Shown one piece after another: positions 32,806 through 44,779 of a DNA stretch of 64,000 nt. The position numbers and the translations under genes were made by a program. Location of the stretch: positions 30,787,632 to 30,851,631 of the forward strand of contig CM055102.1 in assembly GCA_029204225.1 (NCBI GenBank), read 5' to 3'. The notes beneath the pieces were generated by a model that saw only the letters and a program-made list of their open reading frames with translations, made no database searches and was not told the DNA's origin. The first letter of the stretch is position 1. Each line of letters starts with the position of its first letter. Source of the stretch: Diphasiastrum complanatum (taxonomy: Eukaryota; Streptophyta; Lycopodiopsida; Lycopodiales; Lycopodiaceae).

Positions 32806-33587
32806 TGTCAACAAAGGTTAGATCACTGGATAGGTGCCTAACTATGCATAGATGCTACTTTTAGTTAATTTCCTACTTTCTCCCTTAGCTCTACTCACCA
32901 CTATACTACTACTCTTTAACTCTACTCCTCTACACTATCATTCATCATAGTTTGGTTGAAGGGAAGGAATGGAGAATAAGAGATTGAGAAGAGAAGAGAA
33001 AGAGAGAGAAAGAGAGTAAGGGTGAAGGTTAGCTCAAATGCTCCTTATGCTTGCTAATGGAAAAACATTCACTATTGGCAAACAATAAACATGGAAATAG
33101 AAAGCAAGAGAAAACACAATCAAGAGCAATAGCAAGTAGTGAATAGCAAATGAGGATGCTTCTCTTCCAAAAATGGTAGAGTTTCTTCCTTCTCATTAAG
33201 CATGGAAATAGTGTACAAATGGTGCCTTTTTATTAAATGGGAAAGGCCCTTGCCCCTCAATCTTACTGGCTAATATTCACAATGATCCTAACCATTCATC
33301 TTGGACTCAACTTGATCCAAGGGTCCACAAAAAGTACATTAGAAATCACAAGATTCATGTGAGTCCCAATTTGGACCCAACTCTAAAAAGTGATCTCTAA
33401 GTTTAAAAATGACATTGGGCCTCTAGTTTTATTTTGATTACAAGGCCCAAGTCAAGTTTATTTTATTTACAACTTCAATTGCGTGCTCATTGGGCCATGG
33501 GCTTATACACGTAGGATGTCATGCCCTCGCAACACATTTTATTGGAGGATTTTATTTATTTACACTTTGTTGGGAATACCCCCAACA
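32806..33587 (-). repeat. Gypsy LTR B (inverted relative to A)
   Basis: 782 bp on the minus strand from TGTTGGGGGTATTCCC (33,587) to GTTGACA (32,806). It aligns with A and C throughout. ORFX lies immediately upstream and the pre-protease piece immediately downstream on the same strand. Confidence 0.88.
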
Positions 33588-33633
33588 GGACCCACGGCCT
33601 GAAGTAGTGCCAGTCCCTCGGCACTCTGCCGGT

Positions 33634-35940
33634 TTAGTAGAGCGTTCTCTTGGACTGCCTCTGGTTGATGAGATATCCTGTAACGTCTTCCATGAAGTTG
33701 AGACGGTCCAGTTTTTTCGAGTCCTTTGGTGTGTGGAAGGACTTGTGAACTCCTGTCAACCATTCCTGATCCACCCATGCTTGGAATCGTTTCGTCCTGG
33801 GATCGCCAAGGAATACAGCTCGGTAATATACGCGAGCGACTGGCAGCTGGTCTTCGACTTTGTTGGAAGCGAGCGCCTTATTTGGATCAAAAAATATGGA
33901 GGGAAGGAAATCATCCCATTTTGTTTCAATGCCCATTAGATATTTTAAGTCCCAGGCGTAAGTGGCTGCCGCGCGGACTGTGGGATCGAGGCAATTGATG
34001 TAGTGGCTGACGAATGCAGAGAGAACCCTTCTGGCATCTACATCCGTTGTCCACCCATATTCGAATTTGATGATTGGCCAATTGAAATTGTTGAGTGTGA
34101 TCTGGTCCAGAGGAGTGCCGCATTCCGCCCATTCAAATCTTCTTGGACATGGCAAGAAATGCGCGTTCACCTGTAACTGTTGCAGACTCGTCACGTAAGC
34201 CCTGATGGCCGCAGGGTCTCTCTCAAATAACTGTTGTCGCCACTCCGGTTGTGGTTGGAGGGTGGATAAGGCTTGCAGTTCTTTTCTCTTGATGGTCTGA
34301 GCTGAGAATGATAACTGCCAGCTGCCTCTTGATGACTCGTGGAGATATTTGGATTAAAATTCATTGATGTTGCTTGGCCCTGACTGGTGGTTGTGTCTTG
34401 GCTCTGGTCGCGCGTCTTAGTGGTCGCATCTGTCTGCCCTTGGTCCTGGCCTTCGGACCCTTGATCTGGTTGAATTTCCCCTACTGCCTGCTGGCTCTGA
34501 TCTTGGCTAGTACTAGCCTATGCAGGTCAAAATTAGCTGGCGGTGGAATTACCACGGGGGAGGGTTGGGCCTTCGTTTTCATGTATCTCTGGCATGCCTT
34601 GAGGGCTTGCTTGGCCTAGGCGAGCTCTTGCGTTGCGCTTGCCCGATACTTATCGAACTCCGCCTGGTAGCTGTTCAGGGTTTGGCAATAAATCTGCACT
34701 TGACGCTGTAGAAGATTCATCTCTGATTGGGAGAGCGGCCTTGTGTCCGGTGTAGATTGAGCTAACCAGACGAGCTTCTCATCTTGTAAGGCTTTAACCT
34801 CCGTCCCCATGCGCATGTTCTCTGCTTCCAAAAGTGTAAGTTGCGCTTGGATGAGGGCAAGCCATTGGGATACTTCAGTTTGAAGCTCCCACATCTTTGT
34901 GGAGGCCTCCGTCAGCGCTTTGGAGAGGCTTTGAATATATTTGTTTAGGCCCTCCTCCTTTTGCTGCAACTTGGCAATCTCCTGGTGCCCTGCTTGTTCG
35001 TGTTGCTGAGCCAGAATCAGCTCTTGCTGCAGCTTGATGAGGTCTTCTCGCAGTTGTGTATTACTTGTTGCCAACTGTAGTACCCTGCTTTTCAAAATAG
35101 CTTTGGCTGCTACTGCATCCAGGATGTATTTTCCTAGGGTTTGGTACGTCGTCGTTAGATCCGTGGTTGCAGCTGGTACACTGGCACTGGCAGGGGCTTG
35201 TGTTGTATCGGCCTAGATGACTTGTGGAATTCCGTCGTCATTGTCTTTGATCAGGTTTTCATTTATCCTGATGCCATTTGGGGCGGTAGGGTCAGCCTGA
35301 TCTGGTGATGCTACAAAAACTATTTGTACAAATGCGTCATCAGGCAACAGTTGGCTGTCCTCGGCAACCTTTGGCGAAGCAGGTGGGGTGTGAGAAACAA
35401 CTGTGGAAACAGGGGCGAGGACGGTTTGTTCGAACGAGAGGATGGGAGGAACATTGGGGAACTGAAGGGTGGTGTGGAGTATGGAAGAAGGTGAGGATGG
35501 AGCAGAAAGTGTCTGGTGTGGGGGTGAAAAATTGATAACTTGTATCCATGCTAGAGTGTCGGGGGACAGTTGCGAATCAGAAGGGTTGAATGTGAGAGGA
35601 GCAACGGTGGTTGCAAGAGTAATGGAGGATGCGATAGTGATGGATGGAGCAGCGGACACTAGAAGAGAAGTAGGAGTGTATCAACAGAAGAAACGGGGAT
35701 GGAGACAGAAACAGATGTGGATGGAATAGGAAGAGAGGTAGCGACAATAGTAATTGGAGTGGGGGGTTGCACGAAAGAAGAAGTGGTGGTGGTTGATGGA
35801 GTAGTTAGTGCGGCAGTGGAGACACCTGACATTCGTCTCATGGTTGCGAATATCAACGTCTACTGTAGCTATTGCCTCTTCGGGTAGGTCACTGCATCGG
35901 ATCACCTGGTTGTAGCGCTGCTTCAACTGATTCTTCTTAT
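33634..35940 (-). pseudogene. ORFX: Ser/Thr/Pro-rich, coiled-coil, conserved C-terminal domain
   Basis: The longest copy of an unrecognised protein, in several frames totalling about 700 codons. Order on the minus strand: a short basic start (NQLKQRYNQVIRCSDLPEEA), a Ser/Thr/Pro-rich stretch (35,213-35,860), an acidic strip (NLIKDNDDG), a coiled coil of about 150 residues (34,616-35,095), a Gln/Pro linker, and a C-terminal domain of about 190 residues (about 34,235-33,634). That domain has NWPIIKFEYGWTTD, WDLKYLMGIETKWDDFLPSI, FDPNKALAS and DQLPVARVYYRAV. It ends 46 bases before LTR B. Related copies lie at 20,806, 22,338, 37,200 and 57,788. It has no RT, protease, integrase or zinc knuckle. 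A structural or gag-like role is possible; none is shown. Confidence 0.75.
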
Positions 35941-35964
35941 TCGCAGGTGCCTTGGGTGGTTCGA

Positions 35965-36317
35965 TCCTTCATCCTGTGAAGCTGAATACAAATATCTTAC
36001 AACCACAACAAAAGAGGTTTTAGCTAAAGTGTTATGCAGATGAAGATCTTCCAATTATCAAGAATGATAACATTTCTGCTCAGGCTCTTGCAAATAATCT
36101 AGTCTTTCATGCAAGGAGCAAGCATATTGAAGTGGCTCATCATTTTGTAAGAGAAAAAGTCATTGGGAGAGATCTCAGTGGAACATGTTGCTTCTTCAGA
36201 TTGTGTTGCAGATCTTCTCACCAAGCCTCTACTCAAGAATATATTTATGAAGATGAGGTCAAACTTTGGCCTAATTTTGAAGTCTATGCTGATAGAAACA
36301 TAAATTTTAACGAGGAG
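35965..36317 (+). pseudogene. Copia RNase H fragment, element Q
   Basis: Plus strand: SSCEAEYKYLTTTTKEVL, then, after a frameshift, NNLVFHARSKHIEVAHHFVR, and VADLLTKPLLKNIF. This is the second half of copia RNase H plus the polyprotein tail. It is followed by a short purine run (CGAGGAG) and LTR Q. The 5' side abuts ORFX at about 35,950. Confidence 0.85.
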
Positions 36318-36975
36318 TGTGAAGATTATAAATATTATCTTCCTATCTCGAGTTTGGGGCCTTGTCCATGGTGATTTCCACTAAATTTCATATTGTACAT
36401 AAAAGGAGTGTGAATTGAGCACATGTAGCTCGGATTTGAGTTAAATAGGTTCAATTTTGATGACATGCAGTAGTTTAGATAACATGCAAAGTCATATTGT
36501 ATGCATGCAAGCCACATGCAATCAGTGCATGCAACATGCAAACTAGTTTCTGTGATCTACACATGTCTAGGCAGTTTTATGAGTTGACATGCAGTACATG
36601 CAACATCCATGTATGTAGTTACACATGTGGATCTCTGGTAGGTGTATTAGTTCAGTTAAGTGGACTTTCCATGCAACTCCACTGTATGAATTCGAGTCTC
36701 TCTCATGTAGGAAAAGCTGGGCATGTTTTGCCAGATTGTGAATATTGAGATTTTGGTGTTTTGGACTCATTCTCTCGCTACTTGAGTTTTCTATGCTTGA
36801 TTTTCTCTCTCTACCCGAGAGCAGCCTCTTTTTTCTATAATGAATACTTAGAATTTTTTCTGACATTCATTTCTCATAGTGAAGAGTTAGAATTTTTTCA
36901 TCAGATGTATGCCATTGTGCTCTTGCCTTAGATTTTTCAAGCATATTGTTCTTTGATCAATCTTGTGCAATCACA
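36318..36975 (+). repeat. Copia LTR Q (3' LTR)
   Basis: 658 bp with matching ends TGTGA...TCACA. U3 between 36,465 and 36,680 has about nine CATGCA motifs. No PBS follows, as expected for a 3' LTR. Confidence 0.75.
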
Positions 36976-37199
36976 ACACCTCAGTAAGATCCTGTAGGGT
37001 GTGTGGTGAAGTTCACACGTGCTAAAAACTTCACAAGTAGTGCCATACGACTGACATACTTTCCTTTTGCACGAACTCTCCATTTCCATCAAACCTAACA
37101 CACGCGACCGTATCGCAATAGGACCCCTGTTGTGTAACTTTGCCTATGCACTTTTCGAGGAGAAGGTTCACGAGTTTAACCGATCTAGCATTTTGTCTG

Positions 37200-38269
37200 C
37201 CACTGTCCCACACACTACACTTTGTACCAGCCTTCTGAAGCTTCCACCTCCCATCAACCTGCAGTTACTGATACAATGGCCAACAAATGCATGTACGGCG
37301 CAGCCCCCTCCTCATCAAGTCCTCCTACTACCAGACGACATACCACACCTCCGCAACTAACCACCACCACTTCCACAACCATAGTTTCTTCTTCTGTTCA
37401 AACCTCCACTTCTACTACCACATCTATTCCTCTTCTCCCTATTCCAACATCCTCTACTTCTATTCCCATATCTTCCACTGCTTCTATTACCATTGCTTCG
37501 TCCATACCCTCTGCTTTTGCTTCTACACCACTCCTTCAAATCAACCCTTTGTCTCTCAGCTCTCTCTTGACACCTTGTCGTGGATGCAACTCATCAATCT
37601 TTTGTCGCCTTGCCAAGTTTCCTCACCTCCCTTGTCTCCATCCATTTTCCAAACCACCCTTCAGTTTCTTTCTGTTCCTACCATTCCCTGTTTTGGACAA
37701 TCTGTTCTTACACCTGTTTCCACCTTTGCTACTCCTCTCACACCCCCCATATCTCCTGTTAAGGCTGCCGAGGATGACAAATTGTTGCCCGATGACGCAT
37801 TTGTATAGACAAAATTTGTATCATCACCCCTTCGTGCTGATTCCACTGCACCAAAGGGTATGAAACCGCCAGAGAAGTTGATTGAAGGTGACGACACTGG
37901 CATGCAGACCATTCGGACGACAACAAATGCAACCCCAGCAATTGCCCGCTACCGGCTGCTCTCACCGCACCAGAGGGTATGACACCGCCAGAGAAGTTGA
38001 TCGAAGATGACGAAACTGGCGTGCAAATCATTTGGGCAACAAGAAAAGCAACCCCAACAAGTGCCATGTTACCGGATGCTCCCACAGACCTCACGACGGC
38101 CTTCCAAGCCTTAGAAACATTTATCCAAGATACGGTAGCGGCCAAGACCTCACTAAACAAATTCATGAAGACGTCATTGGATATCTCATCCATCAGAGGC
38201 GCACTAGGCGAACCTTCTACTAAACCGGCCGAGTGACAAGGGACCGGCACTAGTTCAGGTCGTGGGTCT
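37200..38269 (+). pseudogene. ORFX with internal deletion, before LTR C
   Basis: Same layout as the copy before LTR B: a Ser/Thr/Pro-rich N-terminal half, LLPDDAFV (identical to the other copy), acidic EKLIEDDETG, LTTAFQALETFIQDTVAAK. The whole coiled coil and most of the C-terminal domain are then missing: the sequence jumps to the last codons (EDVIGYLIHQR in another frame) and stops about 35 bases before LTR C. A local duplication of EKLIE(G/D)D occurs at 37,870 and 37,990. Frames shift several times. Confidence 0.75.
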
Positions 38270-39022
38270 TGTTGGGGGTATACCCAACATATTGTAAATA
38301 AATAAAATCGGAAAGTAGAAATGGTTGCAAGGGTCATGGCCTCCTGCGTGTATAAGCCCATGGCCTAATCAGCACGCAAGTTAAGTTGTAAATAGAATAA
38401 GGGATTTGGGCCTTAGTGTTGATTAAATAAAACTCGAGGCCACAATGTCAAGTTAATAAACTTAGTCTAAATTTACAAAGTTGGGTCCAAAGTGAAACTC
38501 AGATGTATCATGTGATTTCTTATGTATTTTTTTAAGACCCTTGGATTAGATTGGACCCAAGGTGAATGGTGAAGATTAGAGCTCATATTTTTAGAAATGG
38601 CCGATAAGATTTTAAGACAAGGGCCTTTCCCATTGATAAAAAGCACCATTTGTACATATTTGCATGCTTAATGAGAAGGAGAAAACTCTAATATTTTGGA
38701 GAGAAGCTTCTGCATTTGCTATTCACTACTTGCTAATGTTATTTGTGTGTATTTGCTATTTTGCTTTCTAGTTTACATACTTTTTGGTTTCCAATGTGAA
38801 TGTTTCTCCATTAGTGAGCATAATGAGCAAATGAGCTAACCTCCACACTCAATCTCTTTCTCTACCTCTTGTTCTACTACTTTATCTTTTCTCTTCTTCC
38901 CACTCTCTTTTACTCTAAATAATGACTAGTATGTGGATAGTGTAGGGGAGTGTAGTGTTAAAGGTGGTAATATTAGTGTAAAGGGTAGAAAGCAACTAAA
39001 AGTAGCATCTTAGCATAGTTAG
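38270..39022 (+). repeat. Gypsy LTR C (truncated)
   Basis: 753 bp beginning TGTTGGGGGTATACCC. It matches LTR A to CATCTTAGCATAGTTAG and then stops, losing the last ~35 bases, at the junction with copia LTR K. Confidence 0.88.
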
Positions 39023-39815
39023 ATTTATTGTCGTAAAACGTGGGGATGACTGGCAGCAGAAGCTCGAAGCTTTGAGCGTAGATGTGTAGGAGCAGAAATG
39101 CAACAGCTAGCAGCAAAAATATTCAAGAAGAATGATTCATACAGATTGTGCAAATGAATAATACAGTAGTGAGACAAAAATTGCACTCTGATTAATATCA
39201 ACATCGAGTACAATGACTTGAAGTAATAACTTCAGCTTGTTGAGCGTGATAATGCTGGCTACAGATAACTCTGATTGAAAAAGAACACTTACATAGCTTG
39301 ATTCAGCTAGTATATATATTTGCAAGTGTCGAGAGACAAATATCCTATAAGCCTTGAATGCCATTTACGCCAGTCTTTGTATATGCACAAAGTGGGTAAC
39401 CGTCCTTGGGATATTTAGCGGTCCAATTGTTTTTAGGGTTGTTGATAAGTTGGCGACGTCGGTCTGCCACTGTTTGGAAAAATCCGAAAACCCGAGGGTG
39501 CCCTTAGACTGAAGGCATGTAAAACCCGAAGGTACTCTTAGATTGAAGCCATGTAAATCTCGAAGGTGCCCTTGGAGCGAAGGCATGAAAAATATGAAAA
39601 AAGCTGAAGGTAGGCCTAAAATGGATTCTAAGACATTCTGGCCACTGTGTCGTATTTTTCTCAAAAGTGCGAAAAAGGCGAAGGTGCTTTAAAAATGTTT
39701 AAGGCACAAAAAACCATGAGGGAAAATATGTGAAGGTCCAAAACATGTAATCGATTTTCAGAATGTTCATTACTTGAACGATTTTTCTTTAAGACTGAGC
39801 ATAAGAAATCTAATA
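39023..39815 (-). repeat. Copia LTR K (minus)
   Basis: It begins on the minus strand at 39,815 after the purine tract ATTAAGGGGGAG; the first bases read TATTAG instead of TGTTAG. It contains a 33-bp degenerate repeat (CGAAGGTGCCCTTAGACTGA type) about three times at 39,485-39,600. Confidence 0.6.
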
Positions 39816-39990
39816 CTCCCCCTTAATGACGTTGATCTTCAGGTTTAACCCTCCTATAGTTTTTTGAGCTTTTCTGAACTCGCACATGTGAATTCTAGGT
39901 GACAGGTTGATGTGGCAAGAGTTTTGTTCACTAGGTCTTCCTCTGTACTGAGCTTTATAGCACCCAATTTGGTGTCATGTAACCGAAGTT
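39816..39990 (-). pseudogene. Copia polyprotein tail, element K
   Basis: The minus strand reads KLGAIKLSTEEDLVNKTLA, comparable to the ADxxTKxL tail of copia RNase H, followed by about 40 residues and stops before the polypurine tract. Only the tail is present. Confidence 0.55.
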
Positions 39991-40594
39991 GTGATCATCT
40001 GAAGTTTTGCAATTTTGTGAGAAAAATTGGTAGAATTTCGAATTGTTCTGATTGCATGCAAGTCAATTTCCTATTTTGAGGTATTGTGCTTGCATGGAAT
40101 GTCTGCATGTTGAATCTCAGAGTGATTCTGACATGCATGAGTGGTTTAGATCTGTTTTGAGTAATTATACACATGTGCTCCGACTGATAGATACAAAACT
40201 GAGTTTTATAGCTAACAATTTCCGTAGAACTAGATTTTACGTAAAAATTCGTAATGGTTAAAAATTAGTTTAATGTTGCTTGCATGCTTGATGGACATTA
40301 ATGTAGTAGGGTTAAGAATAGAACAATGAATCAAATTTTCAATTTCGATTGCTTAATAACTGACATTGGTTTTTTACGAATTTTTTGAAAACGTAAAAAT
40401 TTAAAAAAAAATAAATTAAATGTGCGAAAATTAAAATTTTTTAGTTTCTTCCAGTTTCTTGAATTATTTATGAAATTGACTAAAAACAGTGATTTGACCA
40501 TGCTGGAGTCAATTTCAGTCGATTTTGGTCAACTGTGCTTCACTATAAGTTAATATTATCTAAACTTAGTGATTTTCAAGATAGATAAATCGAG
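39991..40594. other. No gene; probable leader of gypsy I
   Basis: AT-rich sequence with many short runs. It lies directly before the gag ATG of gypsy I and is probably its 5' leader; no LTR or PBS could be defined. Confidence 0.35.
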
Positions 40595-41716
40595 ATGGCT
40601 GAAGAAACTTCAAATCAAGCTGCAAATCCAGGTGCACCATCTTACATGGTGATTTGTCAGCAGTTGAATACGGCGCTCAATGATATGAATAATCGTAATC
40701 AGATGAGAGATCAACAAATGGAGGTTCCATTGAATGAAGTCAAATTGATGTCTTCACCCAATCTCAGTTTTCGACCGGAGGTTTATGCGAGGGAGAAGAA
40801 GGAGAAGAAACCTGAAGTCGTCGAGGATTGGCTGGCCAAGTGGAGTAGTTACTTCAATTTGCACGGAGTTCCTAATGAGAAGAAAATTGAAAGCGTCGTG
40901 TTGTTTTTATGCGGCAAAGCGTCATCGTGGTGGCGAGACTTACCGGTGAAGCCAACTACCTAGGATGCGTTTGCAAAAGTTTTCCTAAGAGCTTTCGTAA
41001 TTGCTGATGACGTTGACTACTACCTGAAGTTCGTGAACTGCAGGATGGGTACAAAGAGTTTAGACTCTTATATCCAGGAATTCATGGACCTATGAAATAG
41101 GGTTCCATCATTTGATGCGAAGTTGGCACTTTGGCAGTTTGTCCTAGGTTTGCCAGTCGACTATCAGAACAAATGCAGGCGAAATGTGCTTCAAAACCTC
41201 GAAAATGTGTTTCGGATTGCGAAAGCATATGATTCCACAGTGGTGGCATCCAAGAAGAAGTTTGCGCAAATTTCAACCACTTTGAAAACCAAGAAGGGTA
41301 AGAAGCGAGGTCTAGACCAAGTAAAATATTTTGACGAATTAGATCAAGCAGCATCGGAACCCAGGAAGCCGAAGAGAAAGAGATTTAAGAAATCTATGTC
41401 CTGGGAAAAGGCCAAGAAAGAAAACTTATGTTTTGTTTGTAAGAAGCTTAGACATATGATGAAATTTTGTCCAGAAAGGAAGAAAATGTCTGCCCATATG
41501 ATTGAGATCCCAGGAGGCAATGGTAAGACTTTGGAAATCAACCTAACCGATTGTGAGTGTGAATGTTCTTTCAGTACTACTTCTTTCTTGCCTAATGAAC
41601 TTTTCCGTTTAATTGGCACAATTAAAGATCAAGAAGTGAGTATTCTATTGCCCAAAATTTTATGTTCTTTGATCACCATTGTCTCAAAAGTGAAAAACAT
41701 TGGAAAATTGAGTTAA
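40595..41716 (+). pseudogene. Gypsy gag with zinc knuckle, element I
   Basis: ATG at 40,595 (GAGATGGCTGAAG). Capsid features are LAKWSSYFNLHGVPNEKKIE, ASSWWRDL and ALWQFVLGLP, followed by a Lys-rich linker, one CCHC knuckle CFVCKKLRHMMKFC (standard C-X2-C-X4-H-X4-C) and the first residues of a protease region. Two in-frame stops (TAG near 40,961 and TGA near 41,094) break about 370 otherwise continuous codons, so decay is recent compared with element F. The family differs from F and N (single knuckle, different capsid). Pol is absent downstream. Confidence 0.88.
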
Positions 41717-42280
41717 ACAAGCCTAGTTACAAGTGAAATTTAGAAGAGCATTGTTCAAAAAAGGGAAACTTTTGAAGAGATTTTCTTATTCCTATGGTAT
41801 AAGCTGATTAATTTGTTATAGGGATTGTCAAAATGCATATATACATCCATATCAAGATTAAACACATTGGGATGTAAATGGTGTATCTTTGTTCATTTAA
41901 AATAAACAAAGGTGAGCAAGTGACGCTCTTCTCTTGGAACAAGAGGAAAATTTTCCATAGAGTAAGATGGACGTCATGTCTGAAACTGCTCCCTATAGAC
42001 TTTCAAAAAAATGCTGCATTAAGAAGTTGGATGATAAATATATTTGAAGTTCTATTTGCCTCAGTTTTTCAGAGATAAGGGTATTATCCTCTACTCTTAA
42101 GATCTTGACAAGGTTTCTGCTGTGATTTTACGCGCAGTCCTGTACAAGGGACTCCGTTAAATTGTACTGTCGTGCTTTTTGCCTGGCCTTTCAAGACTTG
42201 TTCCACTTGGTCCTCAATGTGTGGCATTACTTAACAGGGAAATGCATGAGGCACTAATGTTTTGCAACTATAAGATTCGA
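41717..42280. other. No gene recognised
   Basis: Short frames only. Possibly remains of pol from element I. Confidence 0.3.
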
Positions 42281-42556
42281 TCGTTCAAATTAAAGATTTC
42301 AGAAATCTATTCAATATGCTTCTAAAAAGGCGAACAACAAAGAAATGACAGAGCATCTGCTTCTTTCTTGGTCTACGATTGCTAGGACGCAAGTAAAAGC
42401 CATAGGATTGACAATATGGTGTCTGAATGTAAAGATCAGCATCTAATATGTGAATAATCAACTTTGTATATAAAAGGGACAATTTTCAATAACACAATGT
42501 GGTTGCAGAAGCTGTTGGCAAACTAAAAGCAAGAAACTCTCAACCAGACAAAGTAC

Positions 42557-42931
42557 CTCAACAGCATCAGGGTTATAAATTCCAGCAATGTCGTTTTCAT
42601 CATCAGCAAAAGTGTGTTCCTCTAGCTCTGATGCTGCAAAAGATGTAGTTGTAAGTAACTGTATGGCGTTCAGTTTGCGCTGCAATTAAGATAATGTTAA
42701 AAGGCTGAAAACAAATATGCCGGATATGACTTCTATGTAATGACAGAAGTTGGATGAAAGGAAGGAAATATTTACCAATGCAAGATTCTGCGAAGGAAAG
42801 AAGATCTGCACTGCCATATTGTAGGAAAGGTTTGCACGCTCGGAGCCTACAAGCCTGCTCCTTCTCCTTCCTATCAACGAACACAAGTCCAAATAGAAAG
42901 ATCGAAACGCTACTTCCGTTACTTTGAACAT
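42557..42931 (-). pseudogene. Two exon-like blocks of an unidentified nuclear gene
   Basis: On the minus strand, 42,776-42,931 (52 codons) and 42,557-42,679 (41 codons) are in the same phase and separated by a 96-base intron with GTAAAT donor and TTAATTGCAG acceptor. A second donor GTACTTTG follows the second block and an AG precedes the first. The joined frame is open and includes RSFYLDLCSLIGRRRSR and SELEEHTFADDENDIAGIYN. I do not recognise the protein. It is not retroelement-like and could be a fragment of a host gene carried here. Confidence 0.4.
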
Positions 42932-43199
42932 CTAAGGGCAGGCCTCGGAATGCAAACTAAATCTAGAAGGCCATTTTGCATTTTCTCATGTTCCTTTGTA
43001 TGCTATTCTACATTTCTCTTTCCTAGGCGATATGGAATGGCTAAGGGCAAGCCCATTGGATGCCAACTTTACATTTCAGCTTGTCGTGTTTCATCACATC
43101 ATAGTGTTTCATTACATATCATAGGGCTAGCTGAGTTGGTTAGTTTGGCATCCAAAGCCCCTTTCGTCCCAAGTTCAAGTGCCCCCTCTCTCCCAAAAA

Positions 43200-43690
43200 C
43201 CAATATACATTACATCACAGGCATCCTCCCACACATGGTGAGTTGATGTATAATTCTTGAATTGGGTTCACCCACTTAGCTACAATTCTTTGTGATTCCA
43301 GAGGTCAATAATAGCAAGAAGCATTACCTTATAGGATTCTTCCCATATATGTACATGTGGTGAGTCTATGTATCATGCTTGAGTTTGGCTCACCCAAATC
43401 ATGTTTGATTCTTTGTGATCCAACATGCTGATAATATCAAAAAGCATAAGATTATGAGCATCTTCTCACACGTGGTGAGTTGGTCTTGCCACCCAAGTTC
43501 AATTGTCTGCGATCCTATGGTTTGATAATACAAAGAAGCACTATATGTACATGTGGTGAGTCTATGTATCATGCTTGAGTTTGGCTCACCCAAATCATGT
43601 TTGATTCTTTGTTTGTGATCCCACATGCTGATAATATCAATAAGCATTACATTATGAGCATCTTCTCACATGTGGTGAGTTGGGCTTGCC
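43200..43690 (+). repeat. Tandem repeat, ~196-bp period
   Basis: ATGTACATGTGGTGAGTCTA begins at 43,349 and again at 43,545, and the following ~130 bases repeat closely. Shorter GTGAGTTG...GATAATA submotifs occur four times, suggesting an older ~100-bp unit. Confidence 0.85.
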
Positions 43691-44770
43691 ACTCCACCTA
43701 GGTTATCTCAACGTCATTCTATGTCTCTTCACATGATGGTCCACTTGAAGAATGTCCTATTGGACAAGTGCCACAATTTCTGCCATACAACACATCCTTG
43801 TTTTTGACAGAAAAAGTCAAGCTGGCCTATAATAGCCTACAAAGTAATCATAAAATCAAATAAAAAGACATTCATGTGTTTTCCTTTTCTAATATTTAAA
43901 AAAATTATTCAAATTGTGCATATTTTACAATGGTTACATGGTACTAGAATATTTTTTCAAATACTTTGGACTCCTATTGATGAGAAATCTGGAAAAATGT
44001 CAATGGTCGATGGCTTCACTGATTTTGGAAATCTTTGTTGTTCATTTGCAAGATTGTGTCATTATGCATGTGTGCCAAGTTGGATTCAAATAATGGCAAG
44101 CATAGCCTATAAATTCATGTCATGTGCTAAGGTTAGCACATTAGCTAATGGTATTTCTGATTGTAAGTTTGAGGGGCTTTGAAGGAAATTAATAAATCAT
44201 TTGTACCTCTCCTATACCCCTCAAGCTAATAGTTAGACCATTATGAGATAACAGTGGTAGGTCGGAGATAACGATGGTAGGCGAACTCTTAGAGATAGTT
44301 AACTTGTGGAGGTATGAAAGCTCCTCAAGGTCCAACTTACAAGACAAAACGCTTGCATATCATGCAAGAAATCAACAACCTTCTAGATCTCAATGATTTT
44401 GTCACCAAATTGGTAGTCGGTAGGCAAATCTAGGACAAATTGCCATAAAGCCAACTTAGGATCGAATGATGGAACTCTATTCTAGAGGTCCATAAATTCT
44501 TGGATATGAGAGTTCAGGCAGCAAGTTAATTTGAGGAGTGTGCAAAAATGAAAATTCTACTTGACTAGTTTTGGTCATTCTTGTAAACTTTGGTATGGAT
44601 AGTCCACCACGGCCTCCACATTGATGTAATATTTCTTTTATATATGTTAGAGTCACTTAACATGTGTCGCCACTTTGTAAGGCCAATGCATGCTTGTTTT
44701 CAAGTGGGGAAAGTCAGGCCCCTATTACGTATTTTATCTAGACAAGTTTGTGTCATAAGTTTGGTGACTC
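43691..44770. other. No gene confirmed
   Basis: AT-rich. The last part (44,350-44,770) may be copia gag upstream of the knuckle at 44,790, but I could not identify conserved residues. Confidence 0.3.
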
Positions 44771-44779
44771 ACAGGTCAA

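Noticed and set aside
33490..33939. 149-codon plus-strand frame
   Set aside because: Antisense of LTR B and of the conserved ORFX C-terminal domain.
37287..37808. 173-codon His/Tyr/Ser-rich plus frame
   Set aside because: Frame-shifted shadow of the Ser/Thr/Pro-rich part of ORFX; the matching copy before LTR B uses another frame for most of it.
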